Assembly (NCBI GenBank): GCA_029204225.1
Contig: CM055109.1
Span: forward strand, 35,846,496-35,910,495
Length of the DNA: 64,000 nt
Origin: Diphasiastrum complanatum
Lineage: Eukaryota; Streptophyta; Lycopodiopsida; Lycopodiales; Lycopodiaceae
Direction: 5' to 3'
Shown here: in pieces, positions 54,510-64,000 of the stretch
Position numbering within the stretch: the stretch's first letter is position 1
Layout: each line of letters starts with the position of its first letter
The notes under the pieces: model-generated
What the model saw: only the letters and a program-made list of their open reading frames with translations
Database searches by the model: none
What the model was told of the DNA's origin: nothing
Program-made: the position numbers and the translations under genes

Positions 54510-56267
54510 TCGCCCATATTGTGCATAGTGTTGCCAATGCAAAGTACAACATTGTAAAACTCAAAACAAAAAAAAAAAAAAAACAAACAAGTAAAAATTG
54601 CGTGCATGACAACTTTCAAAAAAGGCCTTCATGTGACTTATTGTAAGAATTTTTGCTTTCATTGGAAAGGCAAACCTAAAGAAAAGCAATAGGAGAACAT
54701 CTATGGCATGCATAGATGCTTGATGTTGTAAATTTATGATGCCCATGCCCTTTCATCCAAGAGTTGGCTGGGGCATTTAAAAAGCCAGGTAGCATTTTAC
54801 TATCATCTGAGAGATTAAATGTGCTATGATTTTTCATCAAGGAATCTACTTTTCATTTTAAAGTTTAAATCTAACAAATAGTTGCTTGAATATGGATCCT
54901 CCAATAAATAGTATTTTAGATATGAACTTCGATAAATCTTCACTATCATTACAATATATTAAAATCTACTTCTTATATTTAGATGTAGCATCATCAAAGA
55001 TGAGCACAATATAAAAATTTTTCTATTGTCAAGTGACAGAACTTTGAATGTGACCTTCTTGGAGATATACCTTTTTCTCTGAACAGATAAAATGGAATTT
55101 CCTTTCTGCGAAAGTCCACCTAGTGCTTTGACCTTCTATTCAAATGTCCAAGTGCTATGCGTAAATCTCTAAATGGACAACATTTGTGCCTTCCATTGCA
55201 AGGTGTCAATATCTAAATGGGTGTCCACATGAATATTTCAACATACCTTTTCACTTGTGACAAGTACATGCTTATTATGGTGTTTGAGGTGTCACTTATT
55301 CCAAGGCAAAAGTGCTAAGTGCCAATCTCTAAATGGGTGTATGCATCAATATTTGAATAAAACATTTCAGATGTGTGATAAGCACACTAAAACATTTAAG
55401 GTGTCACATACATGCAAACCAAAAACAAACAAACTAGAAAGAAGCACTTACCAATAGGGGCATTGGAAAACTTCAAATCAAGATGCTTCTAGTTTGAAAG
55501 CTTAAAATCTAAAATGAATTTCATCAAGATATCTAATGTTCAAAACATGGCATGAATCTACATACTACCCAACTTGTCCTAATGTCCTTGATCTAAGGAT
55601 AGTAATGATAAAAAAAAAAAAAAATTGTAGTAAGATTTGTTGTTTTAAGCACAACTATTGAGAGGTTTGTGAAACAACAAGAGAAACAAAGTGATTAATA
55701 TATCATGAAAAGCTTTGCCATAATTATGGAATTTAAATTTTCATAGAATAAAAAAAACATTGAATTTGAAAAAATTAAAAAAACAAACTCAATTCAGTTC
55801 TCAAAGTCACCCAAAAGTGACAACTCAACTTTTAGCAAATCATTACAATAGCTTATCGCTAACGTGGCAAAGCTATAAAAAACAAAAAAGGTTTGTAAAA
55901 GCTACTTAGAGATTGACACCTACCACTGGACTCTAAGTGTCAATTTCTAAATAAAATATTATTTTCACCTTCCATTCCAGGTCCTAGTGCTAGGTGTCAT
56001 TCTCTAGATGAGCATTCACATAAACATTATAGCAATGATTGTGATGTAGTACAAGCACATGGATAATCATTTTTCTATTCGGGTGCACTCAATTCCAAGG
56101 TCCTAGCAGTAAGAGTCATTACGTAAATGGGGCCCCATAGGGGTATATCATCTTTGAAGTGACATTAGCATACAAACTAAAAGCAAGCAACTTGACAATG
56201 GCTCTCTATTTATTTTCACCATGTAACTAGTGTCATTTAACAATCACCTAACTGATATAAGTACATG

Positions 56268-56304
<37 letters not shown>

Positions 56305-56485
56305 TTATTTGATAATAATTTATCTGTAATGATTATCCTTACATTTATTCAATCAACATCATATGACTAATTACACATTTGTTTGAATATTAGTTGTCAA
56401 CAACTTTAACATGATTGTTATATAAAAGAAATTACATAAAGATATTGATGTAGAGCCACAGATAAATCAAATGCTAAACTTGTAC
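54510..56485. other. AT-rich non-coding DNA
   Basis: Poly(A)-like runs near 54,568 and 55,610. A phrase like AAGTGCTA.GTG.CAATCTCTAAATGG recurs near 55,150, 55,310 and 55,935, suggesting an old repeat. An (AC)n tract of 33 bases lies at 56,270-56,302. No gene seen. Confidence 0.5.
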
Positions 56486-56493
56486 ATAAATAC
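56486..56493. repeat. 8-bp target-site duplication (left) of the hAT MITE
   Basis: ATAAATAC, repeated exactly at 56,807-56,814. Confidence 0.9.
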
Positions 56494-56806
56494 CATAGTT
56501 GCATTCGTGAATCACAATTTTTTTTTGTAAATACATTCAATATGGGTATTATTAGAAAGAGAAAACATAGAGGATTAAGAGTAATTGTGTCTTCGGTTTA
56601 TGTGTACTATAATATACTAAACCTATAATATTCTGAAAAATCTGAAACATACTAGAATGGACTTATAATATGCGTTTCTTGTAGTTTCATGTTCAATTTC
56701 AATATATTACAGGTCCAATTACAATACATTTCAGGTTCCAAAAGTATTTGGGTGAAGCAAATTTTTTTTCACGATACCCTACGAATCGCAATTCACTACA
56801 ACTATG
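56494..56806. mobile_element. Non-autonomous hAT element (MITE), 313 bp
   Basis: The left end CATAGTTGCATTCGTGAATC and the right end, reversed (CATAGTTGTAGTGAATTGCG), form an imperfect terminal inverted repeat related to CATAGTTGCAGCG of the hAT at 22,319. An exact 8-bp duplication (ATAAATAC) flanks it. About 50 bases in, CAATATGGGTATTATTAGAAAG matches the subterminal CAATATGGGTATCAGATGAAAG of the full-length element. There is no coding capacity. It is a short derivative that a related transposase could have mobilised. Confidence 0.88.
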
Positions 56807-56814
56807 ATAAATAC
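56807..56814. repeat. 8-bp target-site duplication (right) of the hAT MITE
   Basis: ATAAATAC, identical to 56,486-56,493. Confidence 0.9.
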
Positions 56815-57840
56815 CAATACAATGGCATGAGCATATTTGGAGTGCACATTGGGAAATGATTAAAAAGATGTTAAAGCTTTAAAGCAAAATAAGAAAATTC
56901 TATTTTTAGCTCAAACTTACCTTGAATAGAACATGACATAATGGAAAATGAAAAGTCACACAATGTAAAAGGAAACGAAAAAATGAAAGAAAGAAAGAAA
57001 CAATTTTCAACTCAAAATCAAAATCTTACTTAAAATGTTGAGACTCATGTTTGAGACAATCATGAGTACAACAACTTGCTAGACCTTTCTTTAAAGGATC
57101 ATGATCATATATTGCCAAGAATATAACAAAGAGATCAAAGAATCTACGCTCATACAAACCATTGAGAGGACCATGAGCCTATATTGCCAAGGACATGGAA
57201 AAGCTAAAAATGAATCTATGCTGACATAGGTGGCATAACTTGAATCCACCAAGAGTTACAATATAGATATAGCTCTTAGGATGCCAAAACATTCCAATGA
57301 TTTTGCAATAACATAATAACAACGTTAAATTGATGAGTAAGACAAAAAATTGCAAATAGTAATTAAGAATAAGGATAGCTTGTTAGAGGACAAGCCCCCT
57401 TCATCACCTACATGCGTGGGAGCACCCTGCACTACTCATGAAGAATCAACAAAGTCCTTTAAGCAATCAATTGATTTCAAATTTAGTCAATGAATTTTGC
57501 TATTAGCAAGAGAAATGATTGTGCAAGCCCCCATTCATATTCCACACATGTAGGAGCACTCATCAATAATCATCAATATTCATGAATAATCTACAACTCT
57601 ATTAACCAATCAATCGACCTCAATTGTCAATTTTGCAAGTTACAAAGAAATTGATTGTTTATAGTGGAAAATGATTTAGCTTGTCACAGTGAAATTTTAA
57701 TTCATGCAAGTTGAAGATTGTAAAGGGCAAGGATTTGACATGCATATCCACCTTTCATATTAAAAGTATTTTTCTATTCTTCAACTTTCAAATGATGTAA
57801 AGAATTGTCGAAAGATCTTTTCACATTGATGAAGAGCATT
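56815..57840. other. AT-rich non-coding DNA
   Basis: Two imperfect phrases CATGA.C.TATATTGCCAAG.A (near 57,100 and 57,170) and two CAAGCCCCC.TTCAT..CC.ACATG..G.GAGCAC phrases (near 57,384 and 57,515) suggest old tandem repeats. No gene. Confidence 0.45.
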
Positions 57841-57844
57841 AAAT

Positions 57845-57990
57845 CTTGCTTGGGTTATAACCTTGTTTGATAAGAAGGGCATTTATCCACCAAGCCCTTC
57901 CGGATTGCTTGAAGCCATAAAGTGCCTTGTGGAGTTTGCATACACGATTTTCCTTATCCTTGTGAGCACGTAGCCTTCGGGTTGTATCAT
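57845..57990 (-). pseudogene. pol: Copia RT fragment
   Basis: The minus strand reads DTTRRLRAHKDKENRVCKLH then KALYGFKQSGRAWW. This is the Copia RT block 'vckL.kaLYGLKQapR.Wy'. Only this block is recognisable. It lies on the opposite strand from the RNase H fragment 240 bases away. Confidence 0.65.
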
Positions 57991-58224
57991 GCATTAGGGC
58001 CCTTTTTTGACTAAAAAAGGGCCTCTTCTTTGCCTAAACAAGTTTTCTAATCATAATTAATTTAGTGCTAATCCATCCTACATGGCACCTTTGCGTTGGG
58101 TTACCACACGAGGTGAGCAAGAGTTAAAGGCCTAAATGCAGGTCTCATTTTCATAGACTCTTGTAGGTTATTTGCATAGACTATCATTGATCAAATGATA
58201 ATAGATTTGGATAATGTCCCAAGG

Positions 58225-58530
58225 AGGTACTTTGGATCAAGAGATTATTGGTGGAGCTAAAGATCATGGATTTAGAGGAGGCACCAATCATCTACAATGA
58301 CAATATATCAGCCCAACACCTTGCATCTAACCCAATCTTCCATGCAAGGTCTAAACACATTGAGATATGCCATCACTTTGTGAAGCCAAGGACATTGCTT
58401 TGGAGCATGTTCCAAGCAATGAATGTGTAGTTGATTTACTTACTAAACCACTTCAAAAGACACCTTCAATGAAGTTCAGATCATTACTTGGAGTGATTAG
58501 TAAAGCAATGATTGAACCAAGCTAGATAGT
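58225..58530 (+). pseudogene. pol: Copia RNase H fragment
   Basis: The plus frame reads VLWIKRLLVELKIMDLEEAP, IIYNDNISAQHLASNPIFHA, RSKHIEICHHFV. After a frameshift it reads ALEHVPSNECVVDLLTKPLQ, then FRSLLGV. This matches 'l.W...LL.El', 'iy.DN.sA..la.NPvfH.RtKHIei..Hfvr' and 'aDilTKpL....f..lr..lGv' of Copia RNase H. The Asp of YNDN is a catalytic position and is present. Confidence 0.8.
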
Positions 58531-58536
58531 GAGGAG

Positions 58537-59100
58537 TGTTAAAAATTCACAATTCTAGCTTGACTAGTTTTTGGTCATATGACTTGTAAATAGTTAGATG
58601 GTCATGATGTGGCTTGTCACACGTGCCAAATAGCATAGGATTCCATTCATAAGGATGTTCTCAAGTTGACCAAAGTGATAGAACCTTTGTAATGAGTCCA
58701 AATCATGCTTAGATACAAGAGAGAAAAAGTAGGAGCTATTTTTGGTAATTTTTACATTGTTGAGGGATCTCCAAGATTCCAATCCTAAATTGGTAGGGAT
58801 GAAAGATCCACCAAAATTAGCATTAGGGATAGGTTTAGGGCTACTCATACCTGCCCGAAACCATGATGGATCATGTATATATAGGTGATGATTTCTCACC
58901 AAAATCAAACAAGCAATTTCATGATTTTTCTCTCATATTGGTGCGATTGCTCTCTATGTTCATAATTGTTTGAGTTCTTGTGATTCCTAATGATTATAAG
59001 ATTGAATGTAGGTCTGGTGTATAGTAATCAAACTGTGGGAGGCCGTACTTTCACGCGTGTGAAGGCTTCTTCAAGGATTTGGGCCATTTAGTGATATTCA
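58537..59100 (+). repeat. Probable Copia 3' LTR (right end approximate)
   Basis: After the RNase H stop a short purine run GTGAGGAG leads into TGTTAAAAATTCAC, a plausible LTR start. The right border could not be set because no 5' LTR is available to compare. Confidence 0.4.
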
Positions 59101-59229
59101 AGCATAGATTATTGATGGTTCAACTTGTGCTAACCTTATGAGATCATAAGCTATTGTTTTCCTCATCATTTCAAGTGTTTTAGGATCCTTATTTGTTGTA
59201 ATTTTTATAGACCTTTGCATCTGTAGGAG

Positions 59230-60720
59230 CTTCGACAAAACACCGGGTCTTGTTCTTCATCAATGAATTGTACTCAGCATGCATGTCAGAATGCTAGTTG
59301 TCTGCATTCAAACTCGACAATGCTTCTATTACTGAAGTGGATTCATCATTGTTGATGTATGCCTGAGGGATGAAATGATCAGGTTCTCGAACAATAGTCG
59401 ATTGCTAAGATGATGATTTTCCTTGCTGTGCATATCCATCCTAAGTATAGACCCTCTTTCTATGGTTTTGTAATAGCTTTCATAATTGATATAGAGAATA
59501 GTGTCCAGTATTGGATGCTTCACTATTTCTTGCATCAATTTTACATATCAAGATGTAACTAGAACACGAAGAACCAAATAGAATGTTAATGCAATGATTC
59601 CTCCAGGCTTCCACCTTTGAACTCTCTAAACAATAACAACAAACAAACAATAAATGTGAGTAATCAACCAATGCTTGCATGTCTCCTCCATCTTTGTCCT
59701 TCCCCTTGATATGTGTCCACCAAGAAAATCCATGAATGAGCCTCCATTGCCATCTTGCCACAAGGTATCATCATCACTTGATGACGACTATGAATGTGTG
59801 ATATAATGAGCCTTCCTTGGATTCATTTCCATCATAAAAACCAACCAAAAATGCTAGTACAATTCCAACATCAAAATGATGCAAAACAATGTAACTAGTT
59901 TCACCATATCTTGACAATCTGCACACAAACACATGAAATTGCTCAAACATGAGATAGAACAAGTAAAGTAAACTTGAACAAAACTTCCTTGCTGCTCCTT
60001 TGACCTTCCTTGAGTCTTAAAACACCTACAAAAATAGATCCAAAGTATCTTTGCCACTTGTCTTCCCTCTAGCTCCAAATTGCCACCTTTCCTTTTGTGT
60101 TGTTGAAGCCCTTCAAGATCAACCTCTTGATCTTCTCTTGACCATCAAAGTCATTGACTAAAACCTCTTTTCCAGATCCATTAGTTGCTTCCATTCCATG
60201 AAAACCATCATCCACTTGCATAGCCTTATCTACACAATAAGATTAAGTCTCTTCACTCCAATGAATTGAGAATGTTAGTGTCTCATAGGGATTCTCATAG
60301 AGTAATTGCTTTTACTTATGGAGAATTCAAATAAATTGAATTTAAATAATTTTGTGGATAGTATTCTGCTACATGTTATAAGGCTATAAAAGCTTGTGTA
60401 CAATTTTTATTCTAAATCTCTGATGGTTATAAGAGAAGACAAATATATTAAGATTGGATGATTGTTATTTCCTTGCATAAGATGCTAGATAGTATCTAGG
60501 ATACTCAAACTTGAGGTAAAATCATTTTTATCTTAACGGATCTTCCAGAGATTTTGGTTGAATGAATTGTGATACTTAGGAGTTTTGAATTCTAATAGTA
60601 TTTGAACCAAGAAGTATTTATCAATTGCCTACAAGTAATTGTGGATCGTTTCAAACTGTAATTGGTAATGATTCATCCAGTGTGTCATGTACAATGTTTA
60701 CATGATGTTATTACGGAGAA
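59230..60720. other. Unassigned DNA with short minus-strand frames
   Basis: Minus-strand open stretches exist near 59,329-59,538, 59,480-59,761 and 60,075-60,235. The last reads MQVDDGFHGMEATNGSGKEV on the minus strand and is gene-like in composition. No domain was recognised. Confidence 0.3.
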
Positions 60721-60723
60721 GAA

Positions 60724-61237
60724 TGTTATGCCCATGTCTTGTACATACGATTTGGCATAATCCTAGACTTGGACACTTGGTACCTTTTTTGCATTTTTCG
60801 TATTTTATGCGAAGCAATGTTGCATTTATGGAAGTGTCTGAAATGTGTGAAGAATATTAAAATATTATCTTCTTATCTTGAGTTTGGGATCATGTCCATG
60901 ATAATTTCCACTAGATTTCATGTTGTACATATAAGGATTGTGAATATTGAGATTTTGGTGTTTTGGACTCATTCTCTCTCTACCCGAGTTTTCTATGTAT
61001 GATTTTCTCTCTCTACCCGAGGGCAGCTTCTTTTTCCCATACTGAACACTTAGAATTATTTCTGACATTCATTTTCTCATAGTGAAGAGTTAGATTTTTT
61101 CATCAGATGTATGCCATTGTGCTCTTGCCTTAGATTTTTCAAGCATACTGTTCTTTGATCAATCTTGTGCAATCACAACACCTCAGTAAGATGCTGTAGG
61201 GTGTGTGGTGAAGTTCACACGTGCTAAATCCTTCACA
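60724..61237 (+). repeat. Copia-type 5' LTR (probable)
   Basis: Begins TGTTATGCCC and ends CCTTCACA, directly followed by a primer-binding site. About 514 bp. A tandem phrase TCTCTCTCTACCCGAG occurs at 60,971 and 61,006. The left border is inferred from the TGTTA start; the right border is well supported by the primer-binding site. Confidence 0.6.
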
Positions 61238-61249
61238 TGGTATCAGAGC
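61238..61249 (+). promoter_or_regulatory. Primer-binding site (tRNA-Met type)
   Basis: TGGTATCAGAGC immediately after the LTR end CACA. Confidence 0.85.
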
Positions 61250-64000
61250 TTCATGCTTTGAAGAGGTGAGGGTGTATACATCATATCATCAGTGTTTTTG
61301 CTTGTAGGAACTTGGATTTTAAAAAAGGATTCAAACTCGCTGAGAAACAAGCAATCTGTGGATCATAAGTGGATAAAATCAAGACTGATCTGATCCAGCG
61401 GAGCTCTGTATGGACAGAGAGCTCACACGTGTGAAATCAGCCCTCATTAATGAGTGCTACTTCTCAAGGAATGATCCAAATTTGATGTTCTATAGCTTGT
61501 AGGATAGGTATTGGAGAGTAGAATGTGTTGCTCTTGTTTCTAAATCAATTTGATTTGTTTTTAGAAGAGTTTTAGGCAATCAGGGAGTTTGAGAGGGTAC
61601 TCAACTTGTGAAATATGCCAAAGTGAACACACATCTGTCTTTTTTACCATTTTCATCAATTTTCACTGACAATCAAGTAGAATTGGATAGAAGTGAATGT
61701 TTTGAGGTCTTAGACTTTTCATTTCACACACATTACTATGTTTGAGTTGAAAGGAAATAAGCAGAGCCTTCTGGTACATTCAATAATTTTTTCTAAATCA
61801 TGCATCATTCTGTTATGTACCAAATGATATCCAAAAAAATTTCAGTTTGTAGTAGATACGAAAGGGAGCCTTTCCACAACCAAATCTACTCAAAAATTTG
61901 CAGCAAACAAAGAGCTGAAAGTAGGAGCACAAGATGTCTTTCAATTTGCAACCAAACTGCCCAAAAGATAATGGATAGATGGTTGTTTTTCTGCACAAAA
62001 AAACCAGCTTCTTGAAAATTAGGTTAGCTTTGATTGAAGCCTACACCGAAACCCAATTAGGAAGCCAATTAGTGTGATCAACACACACTCCAATAGGGAT
62101 GTTGAAAGTGCCCTACTACTTGTTGAGAATCTGCAAATTTCCAGCCACAAGTTGACCTAACCCTGAATAGGGTTTGCTAAATTTTGGATGCCCTCCTACA
62201 CAAATGCAAATCTGAAAACAAAAACAGCAAGATAAGGAGACACCACAACCAAAACTCAGTAGCAAATTTTTGGGCACCCTCCTCCAAACAAAACTTGCTG
62301 AAAACTAGCTGCATAAAAATCAGATTTGAGATTCTGATTTTTGGGTGCCAAAAATTGCTCCTCCAAGATCTCTGATGGCCGCCCTCCTTTGTTGACAGAT
62401 CCCCTGCTCCAGAGGATCTGTTGGTTTTCTAAAAGTTCTTTTTCTTACTTCTTTTGCCTATTAGCAGAGACGGTGGGCTCTTGCTTAATTTTCTTTCTTG
62501 TTTCAAGCCCAAAATCAGGCAGAAGGGACGGGTTCTTGTTGTAGTATTATGTCCTGCCTGTCAGAGGACATCCGGATGGGTCACTCTTGAACTGAATGCA
62601 CATGCATAATCAACCAAAATGCAAGCCAATGCGTTCAACAAATGATCTACGTTACTGCTCAGTTGAACAATGATGGATTTCTACTTCTACTTTGCTACAA
62701 AATGAGCTAAAATCAGATCCTACACTACTTTACTTGCATAAATTGACAAAGCAAAAAACAAAAACTAATCTACAGCATGTTAGAAGTCCAAGAATCAAGA
62801 AACCAGCTAGTCTTTTGATTCTTGGACATCCCAAGAACATCAAGAACTCGATTGTAAAGAGATATGCAAGTACTACACCCCACAAATCCAGCCTATTTAG
62901 TTTACTTGAATGCTGGCTCCTACATTAATCCACAAGAAAACATGAAATCTAATCCACAACTAGGAAAGCAAGAAAACTAATCCACTCTAAATCCACAACC
63001 ACACACAATATGAATGGAAGGGCATGATCATAGGGGCATCACTCAAGAAAACCATCATGATCAAGGAGCTTAGTGTAACATCAAACTCATGGGAAATCTT
63101 CTTGTTAAGCATGGAGTAGATACAATGCAAAAAGCTCCTCTACACAAAGAGGGAGTCTCTTAAAAAAGCAAGAGAGCTTCTTAGGTGGCATCCTAGTGGA
63201 ATTTCCACATTTCACAAATTACAAGTGGAATAATGCTCTCCACTAGTGGTCACCATCAAAAGGTGGCTCACTCTACTTTCTTTAAGAGGGGTCTACTTGC
63301 ATTTATTACATTTGCCTAGAAATACTAGTTCCTACATGGTCATTCCATCTTCCGGGATTCACCACGAGGCTTACACAGTTCTTGCTTGCCATTCCTAACC
63401 AGCATTTCTCGTCTCTCATACTCAACTCTCAGTCTTCGTTTGTCTCGTCTTCTCAGAGACCTCCTCGATCTAAGGTGAGAGGTGCTCTTGAGTTGCTTTG
63501 TCCAAGTATCTTGGGGATTTGTCAGAATTAGCCAACATCATCCCACCCCTAATGTGTTGCAGGACCCACTGCAACCCATATTGGACGAGGTCGCTCCGCT
63601 TTGACATTGGTGTCTTTGATCGGCACTTGGAAAAGCGTAGATCCTCATTCGCTTGCATAAAACCAAGTGTTTGTTGTTGTTAGTCTTTATCAAAAACTGT
63701 TTTCACAAATTGTCGCAATTTAACCAGAATGTCTTATTGCTGTAATGAGTTGACATTCTCAAAATTTGGAGAGCTCTCAGCAGCTTTACAACTCTACATG
63801 CATGCTTCTCGCGTGTCTCCGCAGTTCTTCGCTCAGTCTCAGTCTCAGTCTCAAGGAAAACCTTCGATTTACAGGTTGTACAAACTTTGATTATTAGTCT
63901 CAAGGAAATGGATTCATCAAAAATTGGTGGTAGGAACAGATTTGGATGGACGGTTTGATAACAGTAAGAAAACAAGATGAAGGCTTGGTGAAAGGATGAA
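61250..64000. other. Unassigned DNA downstream of the LTR
   Basis: It would be the interior of the plus-strand element begun at 60,724, but I find no gag or pol block up to the window end. Short frames at 62,184-62,375, 62,692-62,928 and 63,470-63,683 have no known motif. A CAGTCT repeat (four units) lies near 63,834-63,852. The LTR may be solo or the interior replaced. Confidence 0.35.

Overview
This window is nuclear DNA of a land plant: AT-rich, with spliceosomal-type GT..AG borders, long microsatellites, and a dense, nested set of plant transposable elements. The element types (Ty3/Gypsy chromoviruses, Ty1/Copia, RTE-like LINEs, hAT, a tRNA-derived SINE) suggest a large repeat-rich genome such as a fern or gymnosperm. 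That lineage guess is inference. I see no bacterial genes, CRISPR arrays or rRNA. Nearly all recognisable coding sequence is decayed transposon sequence. The only candidate host coding sequence is a weak set of minus-strand exons at 38.96-41.46 kb, including one exon that reads like a C2 domain.

Layout. 1-4.7 kb: an unusual Gypsy-like element (plus) with gag, protease and a terminal chromodomain, but no reverse transcriptase or integrase core. A second 3' end of the same family lies at 35.4-36.3 kb. 4.6-9.7 kb: minus-strand Gypsy gag and Copia gag remnants, then non-coding DNA. 10.7-16.85 kb: a G-rich block and a hAT terminus sitting against a broken Gypsy RNase H/RT (minus), a LINE 3' fragment, Gypsy integrase and gag remnants (minus), and a chromodomain plus LTR (plus). 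16.85-19.1 kb: a second LINE with reverse transcriptase, then a Gypsy gag bounded by CT and GA tracts. 20.75 kb: a SINE head.

22,319-26,376 is a hAT transposon with 13-bp terminal inverted repeats, a perfect 8-bp target duplication and a transposase (minus) carrying nonsense codons. A 313-bp non-autonomous member of the same family, also with a perfect 8-bp target duplication, lies at 56,494-56,806, and a truncated end of the family at 10,967-11,141. 26,755-32,750 is a full-length chromovirus with two LTRs, primer-binding site, polypurine tract and 5-bp target duplication, disabled by a gag deletion, frameshifts and active-site changes.

32.8-47 kb is mostly non-coding, with tandem repeats, a Gypsy integrase tail containing an inversion, and the candidate host exons. 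47.4-53.3 kb holds Copia remnants on both strands. 53.79-54.51 kb has three extreme simple repeats (CT, AT, C) in 720 bases. 57.8-59 kb holds Copia RT (minus) and RNase H (plus) fragments, and 60.72-61.25 kb a Copia LTR with its primer-binding site.

I found no new functional multi-gene system. The strongest results are the autonomous-type/MITE hAT family, the chromovirus with LTRs rich in palindromic CACGTG/CATGTG motifs, and the Gypsy-like family that lacks pol.
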